Below, piece after piece: positions 58,150 through 64,000 of a stretch of DNA of 64,000 nt. The translations under genes and the position numbers were made by a program. The notes below the pieces were generated by a model, which did no database searches, was not told the origin of the DNA, and saw only the letters and a program-made list of their open reading frames with translations. Source of the stretch: Diphasiastrum complanatum (taxonomy: Eukaryota; Streptophyta; Lycopodiopsida; Lycopodiales; Lycopodiaceae); NCBI GenBank assembly GCA_029204225.1, contig CM055106.1, forward strand, positions 37,670,949 to 37,734,948, read 5' to 3'. Position 1 is the stretch's first letter, and each line of letters starts with the position of its first letter.

Positions 58150-60497
58150 AGTTAGAATTAAAGTAGAATCATTGTGTTACCGTACTGTGGGTCCTATCAG
58201 TGGATCAGGCAGGTAGGAAGATCAAAGTCCTAAGATCAGATAGTGGAGGTGAGTACAAGTCTAATGACTTCAATGATCTTTGTGATCAATGTGGGATTAA
58301 AAGACAATTTATGCAAGCTCATACTCCTGCTATCAAAGGTTCAAGTGAAAGGCATAATCATGTGTCAAAACCTACTGCAAAACGATTCTAAAAACCTCCT
58401 CTTTTTTCATCCTGAACAAAAGAACATGGGAGAATCAATTTGTTTCTAGTAACAACCGTTTGTTGGAAATTCAATTCAAAATTGTTCAAATTGTAATTGA
58501 TTAGAACTATGATTTTGGTCAAATTTATAGAAACAAAATGCTCAGATATTGTCTGACGCTTTCGGTAAGACTAGCTCTGAGGTCTGCGCAAAAATTGTAC
58601 GATTGTGGAAAGTGCTAGATCTATGCTAGCTGAGATGAAACTACCAAAAGATTTTTGGTCAGAAGCATGTAGCGCGACAGTCTATCTTCAAAATAGAAGT
58701 CCTACCATTGCCATACCAAAGATAACACCTGAGGAAGCATTCATGAAGAAGAAGCCAAAGGTGAACCACTTGCGAATCTTTGGATGTAAGGCCTTTGTAC
58801 ACATTCCTAAGGAGGAGAGACATAAACTTGATGTAAAAGCTATCAAGTGCATATTCCTAGGATATGATGATCGTGTGAAGGGCTATAGATGTTTTGATCC
58901 AGTCGAAAACAAAATCCATATAAGCTATGATGTTATCTTTGATGAATCCAAGATGTATGAAGACGAGGATGTTGAGAAGATAGACACATCCAGTGGGAAA
59001 GATGGTATAGTGAGGATACCACCTGATGATGATCCATTTATTGACCTTCTGAGTGATGAACACAAGGATACATCTCAAGATACTACTACTCAACCTCAAG
59101 AAACAGGTTGGAGAGGTAGGGACGAACCTTTTGGTGCAAGAAGGATTGACATTGCAGGTGACAAACGCAAGGAGAAGGATGTACCGTGGGATACATTTTC
59201 ACCAGGAAGCCGATCACCTGACAAAAAGCTCCCTAAGTGGTTTGAGAGATTGTTGGAAAGCTGCGACATAGACGACTTTCCAGGATCATCTAACCAGGAA
59301 GAGCTACGAAGATCAACAAGAGAGAAGATACTACCTGAAAGGTATGAAGCAAATTATGCTCTCTTATCTAGCATTATTCAAAGCAAAGAACCTTCGACTT
59401 ATAATGAAGCGAAGGATGATGACATTTGGGTCAAGGCCATGGGAGAGGAGATGGAGTCAATTGCTAAGCATAGCACATGGGACTTAGTAGAACCACCAGT
59501 TGGCAAGAAACCCATTGGTTACAAATGGGTATACAGGACCAAGTACCATGCAGATGGAAGTATAGCAAAACACAAAGCAAGATTAGTGATCAAAGGGTAC
59601 GGACAAAATAAAAGCATCGACTATGAGGAGACCTTTGCGCCGGTTTGTAAGTGGAATACTCTATGTCTACTTATTGCTTTAGCTTCACATTTTGGTTGGC
59701 CTTTGCATCAGATGGATGTGAAATCTGCTTTTTCTAAATGGTGAGTTAGAAGAAGAAGTGTTCATGGATCAACCTGAAGGCTTTGTAACGAAAGGACAGG
59801 AAAATAAAGTATGTCGCTTGAAGAAAGCGCTTTATGGTCTTAAACAAGCACCACGTGCGTGGTATAGCAGGATTGATGCCTACTTTCATTCAAAGGGGAT
59901 GGTGAGAACACATTCTGATCCAAATCTATATGTCTTATGCTTTGATGGTATGGTTGCTTTGATTGCTCTTTATGTTGATGACTTGATTATTACGGGAAAT
60001 AGTCAAGAGATGATAGACATGATCAAGAAAGACCTCATGGAACAATTCGAGATGACAGATCTCAGCCTGATGCATTACTGCCTTGGAGTAGAAGTGTGGC
60101 AAAAAGGACATGAAGTGGGTTTAACACAGGTGAAATATGTCAAAGAGTTGCTGCACAGGTTTAGGTTGCAGGATTGCAAACCAGTAAACACTCCTAATGA
60201 ACCAGGTAAAAAGCTTTCTAAGCTTGATGAGTCACAGTCATTTGATGCTATGCTATATAGACAGTTAGTAGGGAGCTTGATTTACCTTACCACGACTAGA
60301 CCAGATATATGCTATGATGTTGGCATCGTAAGTCAGTTTATGGCAGCACCTACGGAAACGCATTGAAAGGCAGCTAAACATATTTTGCGTTATGTGAAAG
60401 GCACTTCAGAGTATGGCTTGATTTACAGGAAGCATGATGGTTTACCTAAGTTGTGTGGCTATGTGGATGCGGATTGGGGAGGTGACTATGATGATCG
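58150..60497 (+). mobile_element. Ty1/copia element (copia-E), plus strand, truncated at both ends
   Basis: It starts with 50 bp of LTR (AGTTAGAATTAAAG... to 58,199) fused to integrase, then RT and RNase H, stopping inside RNase H (ADWGGDYDD) at 60,497. There the LTR of copia-F begins. It is the same family as copia-F and forms an inverted repeat with it. An insertion of about 240 bp interrupts integrase near 58,370-58,600. Confidence 0.9.
58200..60497 (+). pseudogene. pol: copia-E pol: integrase, RT, RNase H, broken
   Basis: KIKVLRSDSGGEYKSNDFND starts the retained integrase. The long frame 58,605-59,744 holds SARSMLAEMKLPKDFWSEAC, RIFGCKAFVHIPKEERHKLD, KKPIGYKWVYRTKYHADGSI and HQMDVKSAF. 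After a one-base frameshift near 59,740, 59,758-60,366 has [32 protein letters not shown], the catalytic [12 protein letters not shown] and [19 protein letters not shown] follows THETH-like sequence at 60,364. Integrase lacks its first half. Confidence 0.92.
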
Positions 60498-63400
60498 ACT
60501 TAGAATTTGCTTTGCACAGGAACACAGATCATGCTACACAGTAACACAGGCAGAAAACACTCTCCTCAGCAAGCTCACATAGCAACTGTATTTCTCAAAA
60601 TGAAATTACACTGTACATATAGTTGTTCACTCAGGCAACCCATGCATGACCCAGGTTGCCGTTGGCGGGACGTGTGTCCCGTCGACTTGCCTCGTGGCGA
60701 GGCCAACTGATCCTTATCCACTAATAGGACCCACAGTACAGTAACACAGTGATTCTAACTTTAATTCTAACTCTCTCCCTTAAAGTAGAGTCACTTTTTA
60801 TACAGTCATATACATAGCTTTAAAGTAAAAAAACTTTAAGTACAGAAAGTTTTGATCTAAACTTATCAAACTTTTCTCCAGTAAGTGGCTTAGTGAAAAT
60901 ATCAGCTAGTTGTTCTTATGTGCTACAATGAACAACATGAATTTCACGACTCAGCAGCCTCTCACGTATGAAGTGATATTGAATCTCAATGTGTTTAGTT
61001 CTCGCATGGAACACTGGATTCTTTGCTAGTTGAATGCCACTCTGACTGTCGCTATGTAAAGTCGTGGGATATTTCTGCTTCATGCCAATTTCTTCCAAGA
61101 TTTGTCTCAACCATATAGCTTCTTGTGCAGCACTACACATTGCCTTATACTCTGCTTATGTGGTGGAAAGAGCAATTGTACTTTGCTTCTTACTAGACCA
61201 AGAAAAGCAATTACCACAAAATTGGAATATATATCCTCTGGTGGATCTACAATCATCATAGTCACATCCCCAGTCCGCATCCACATAGCCACACAACTCA
61301 GGTAAACTATCATGCTTCCTGTAAATCAAGCCATACTCTGAAGTGCCTTTCACATAACACAAAATGCGTTCAGCTGCTTTCCAATGCATTTCCGTTGGTG
61401 CTGCCATAAACTAACTTACAATGCCAATAACATAGCATATATCTGGTCTAGTTGTGGTAAGGTAAATCAAGCTCCCTACTAATTGTCTATATAGCGTAGC
61501 ATCAAATGACTGTGATTCATCAAGCTTAGAAAGCTTTTTACTTGGTTCAATAGGAGTGTTTACTGGTTTGCAATCCTGCAACCTAAACCTGTGCAGCAAC
61601 TCTTTGACATACTTCACCTGTGTTAAACCCACTTCATGTCCTTTTTGCCACACTTCTACTCCAAGGCAGTAATGCATCAGGCTGAGATCCGTCATCTCAA
61701 ATTGTTCCATGAGGTCTTTCTTGATCATGTCTATCATCTCTTGATTATTTCCCGTAATAATCAAGTCATCAACATAAAGAGCAATCAAAGCAACCATACC
61801 ATCAAAGCATAAGACATATATATTTGGATCAGAATGTGTTCTCACCATCCCCTTTGAATGAAAGTAGGCATCAATCCTGCTATACCACGCACGTGGTGCT
61901 TGTTTAAGACCATAAAGCGCTTTCTTCAAGCGACATACTTTATTTTCCTGTCCTTTCGTTACAAAGCCTTCAGGTTGATCCATGAACACTTCTTCTTCTA
62001 ACTCACCATTTAGAAAAGCAAATTTCACATCCATCTGATGCAAAGGCCAACCAAAATGTGAAGCTAAAGCAATAAGTAGACGTAGAGTATTCCACTTACA
62101 AACCGGCGCAAAGGTCTCCTCATAGTCAATGCCTTTATTTTGTGCGTACCCTTTGATTACCATCTTGCTTTGTGCTTTGCTATGCTTCCATCTGCATGGT
62201 ACTTAGTTCTATATACCCATTTGCAACCAATGGGTTTTTTGCCAACTGATGGTTCTACTAAGTCCCATGTGCTATGCTTAGCAATTGACTCCATCTCCTC
62301 TCCCATGGCCTTAATCCACATATCATCATCCTTCGCTTCACTATAAGTCGAAGGTTCTTTGCTTTGAATAATGCTAGATAAGAGAGCATAATTTACTTCA
62401 TACCTTTCAGGTAGTATCTTCTCTCTTGTTGATCTTCGTAGCTCTCCCTGGTTAAATGATCCTGGAAAGTCATCTATGTCGCGACTCTCCATCAATCTCT
62501 CAAACCACTTAGGGAGCTTTCTGTCAGGTGATCGGCTTCCTAGTGAAAATGTATCCCACGGTACATCCTTCTCCTTGCGTTTGTCACCTGGAATTTCAAT
62601 CCTTTTTGCACCAAAAGGTTTGTCCCTACCTCTCCAACCTGTTTTTTGAGGTTGAGTAGTAGTATCTTGAGATGTATCCTCATGTTCATCACTCGGAAGG
62701 TCAATGAATAGATCATCATCAGGTGGTATCCTCACTATACCATTTTTCCTACTGGATGTGTCTATCTTCTCAGCATCTTCGTCTTCATACATCTTGGATT
62801 CATCAAAGATAACATCTCGGCTTATATGGATTTTGTTTTCGATTGGATCAAAACATCTATAGCCCTTCACGCGATCATCATATCCTAGGAATATGCACTT
62901 GATAGCTTTTACATCAAGTTTACGTCTCTCTTCCTTAGAAATATGTACAAAGGCCTTACATCCAAAGATTCGCAAGTGGTTCACCTTTGGCTTCTTCTTT
63001 GTGAATGCTTCCTCAGGTGTTATTTTTGGTATGGCAATGGTAGGAGTTCTATTTTGAAGATAGACTGCCGTGCTACATGCTTTTGACCAAAAATCTTTTG
63101 GTAATTTCATGTCAACTAGCATAGATCTGGCACTTTCCACAATCGTACGATTTTTGCGCTCAGCTACACCATTGAGAGCAGGAGTATGAGCTTGCGTAAA
63201 TTGTCTCTTAATCCCACATTGATCACAAAGATCATTGAAGTCATTAGACTTATACTCACCTCCACTATCTGATCTTAGGACTTTGATCTTCTCTGTCTGA
63301 TTTTCGACCAAGTTTTTGAAGTTCTTGAAGTTATCAAAAGCATCTGATTTCTTCTTCAATAAGTAGATCCACGTCTTACGTGACATATCATCAATAAAGG

Positions 63401-64000
63401 TCATGAAATAGAAGGCTTTTCCTAAGGACATGGTCCTCATGGGCCCGCATAAATATGTGTGGATTAAATCCAGGATGTTCTTTGCTCTTGTAACACCCCC
63501 TTTATTGAACTTCTCTCGATGCTGCTTCCCATATATACAAGATTCGCACATTGATTTCAAGTGATCTTCTATGGTAGGCAGTCCTGTTACCATCTCCAAT
63601 TTTCTCATCAAACTGATGCTTTCCAAGTTCAAGTGACCAAGCCTCTTGTGCCACAACTCAGTTTGTACAATTTTTTTATTGGGCTCTCTTACTCCATTCG
63701 CAATAACTTTGAACTTTTGGTTCACATCCTTCACAAAGCAACGATCATGGGCGAATTCTAGTTTCAACTTTTGATCAGTAATGACTTCAACAGAAAGTAG
63801 ATTTTTCTTCAAACCTGGTATGTAAAGTACCTTCCTGATCATCCTGCTTTTGCCCTCAGGCAGTTGGATTGAAACTGTGCCTATCCCCTTGATCATGCAC
63901 ACCTCACCATTTGCTTGTGAAACAGATGTTCCATTATCCAACACCTTCAAACTACTGAACCAATTCTTGTTACCTATCATGTGTCTCATGGCTCCTGAGT
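60498..64000 (-). mobile_element. Ty1/copia element (copia-F), minus strand, continues past the window
   Basis: 3' LTR about 60,498-60,772 and polypurine tract (complement CTCTCCCTTAAAG), then RNase H, RT, integrase and the end of protease up to the window edge. Gag, primer-binding site and 5' LTR should lie beyond 64,000. It appears nested in copia-E. Few disabling changes suggest a fairly recent insertion. Confidence 0.92.
60860..63989 (-). pseudogene. pol: copia-F pol, nearly intact
   Basis: The 610-codon frame 62,157-63,989 runs from the protease end (MIGNKNWFSSL) through LWHKRLGHLNLESI, CESCIYGKQHREKF, integrase FIDDMSRKTWIYLL, LRSDSGGEYKSND and NGVAERKNRTIVESARSM, to RT KKPIGCKWVYRTKYHADGSI. 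A frameshift at ~62,160 leads to 61,411-62,163: [27 protein letters not shown] and catalytic [12 protein letters not shown]. RNase H continues through stops at 61,411 and about 61,158 (DADWGCDYDD, STIALSTT) to HARTKHIEIQYHFIRE and TKPLTGEKFDKF. Integrase DDE and RT YVDD residues are kept. Confidence 0.92.

Overview
The window is nuclear DNA of a plant, most likely a seed plant with a transposon-rich genome. The evidence is plant-type Ty1/copia, Ty3/gypsy, LINE, TRIM and hAT-like sequences, spliceosomal introns, and a protein of the plant AGD8/9/10 family. I cannot name the species. Very long, transposon-filled introns are known from Amborella, magnoliids and gymnosperms, so those are candidates only.

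The one gene I consider functional is on the minus strand and fills most of the window. Seven exons (53,198-53,269; 35,712-35,830; 19,048-19,504; 18,462-18,710; 17,850-17,975; 17,570-17,680; 7,453-7,560) join in frame to encode a 413-residue Glo3-type ARF GTPase-activating protein. The coding sequence is about 1.24 kb spread over 45.8 kb. Introns 1, 2 and 6 are about 17.4, 16.2 and 10.0 kb and are packed with mobile elements; introns 3 to 5 are short (about 340, 490 and 170 bp). Intron 6 appears to use a GC donor.

Layout. 1-7 kb: a degenerate palindromic repeat array, a CENH3-like histone fragment, a copia 5' end, an HSP90 pseudogene inside a LINE-like remnant, and a small hAT-like foldback element just past the gene's stop codon. 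7.6-17.5 kb (intron 6): two LINE reverse-transcriptase scraps, a 4-kb noncoding repeat block, and a plus-strand LINE ending in (TC)n. 19.5-35.7 kb (intron 2): a nearly complete copia element, a complete 3.1-kb non-autonomous LTR element with a 5-bp target duplication, and a broken copia element carrying an inserted 404-bp TRIM whose LTRs contain a 72-nt tRNA-like sequence. 35.8-53.2 kb (intron 1): two related plus-strand copia copies, the first interrupted by a gypsy element and a noncoding block, two foldback elements with 8-bp target duplications (one a perfect 62-bp hairpin), and a minus-strand copia remnant. 53.3-64 kb (upstream of the gene): promoter and intergenic DNA, then three copia elements of related families, two of them forming a 2-kb inverted repeat.

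Functionally, the gene product should act on ARF1 at the Golgi with the COPI coat. Everything else is mobile-element sequence, mostly broken. The observations most worth follow-up are the TRIM with a tRNA-like LTR, the giant gene, the hAT-like foldback elements, and LINE tails made of (TC)n.
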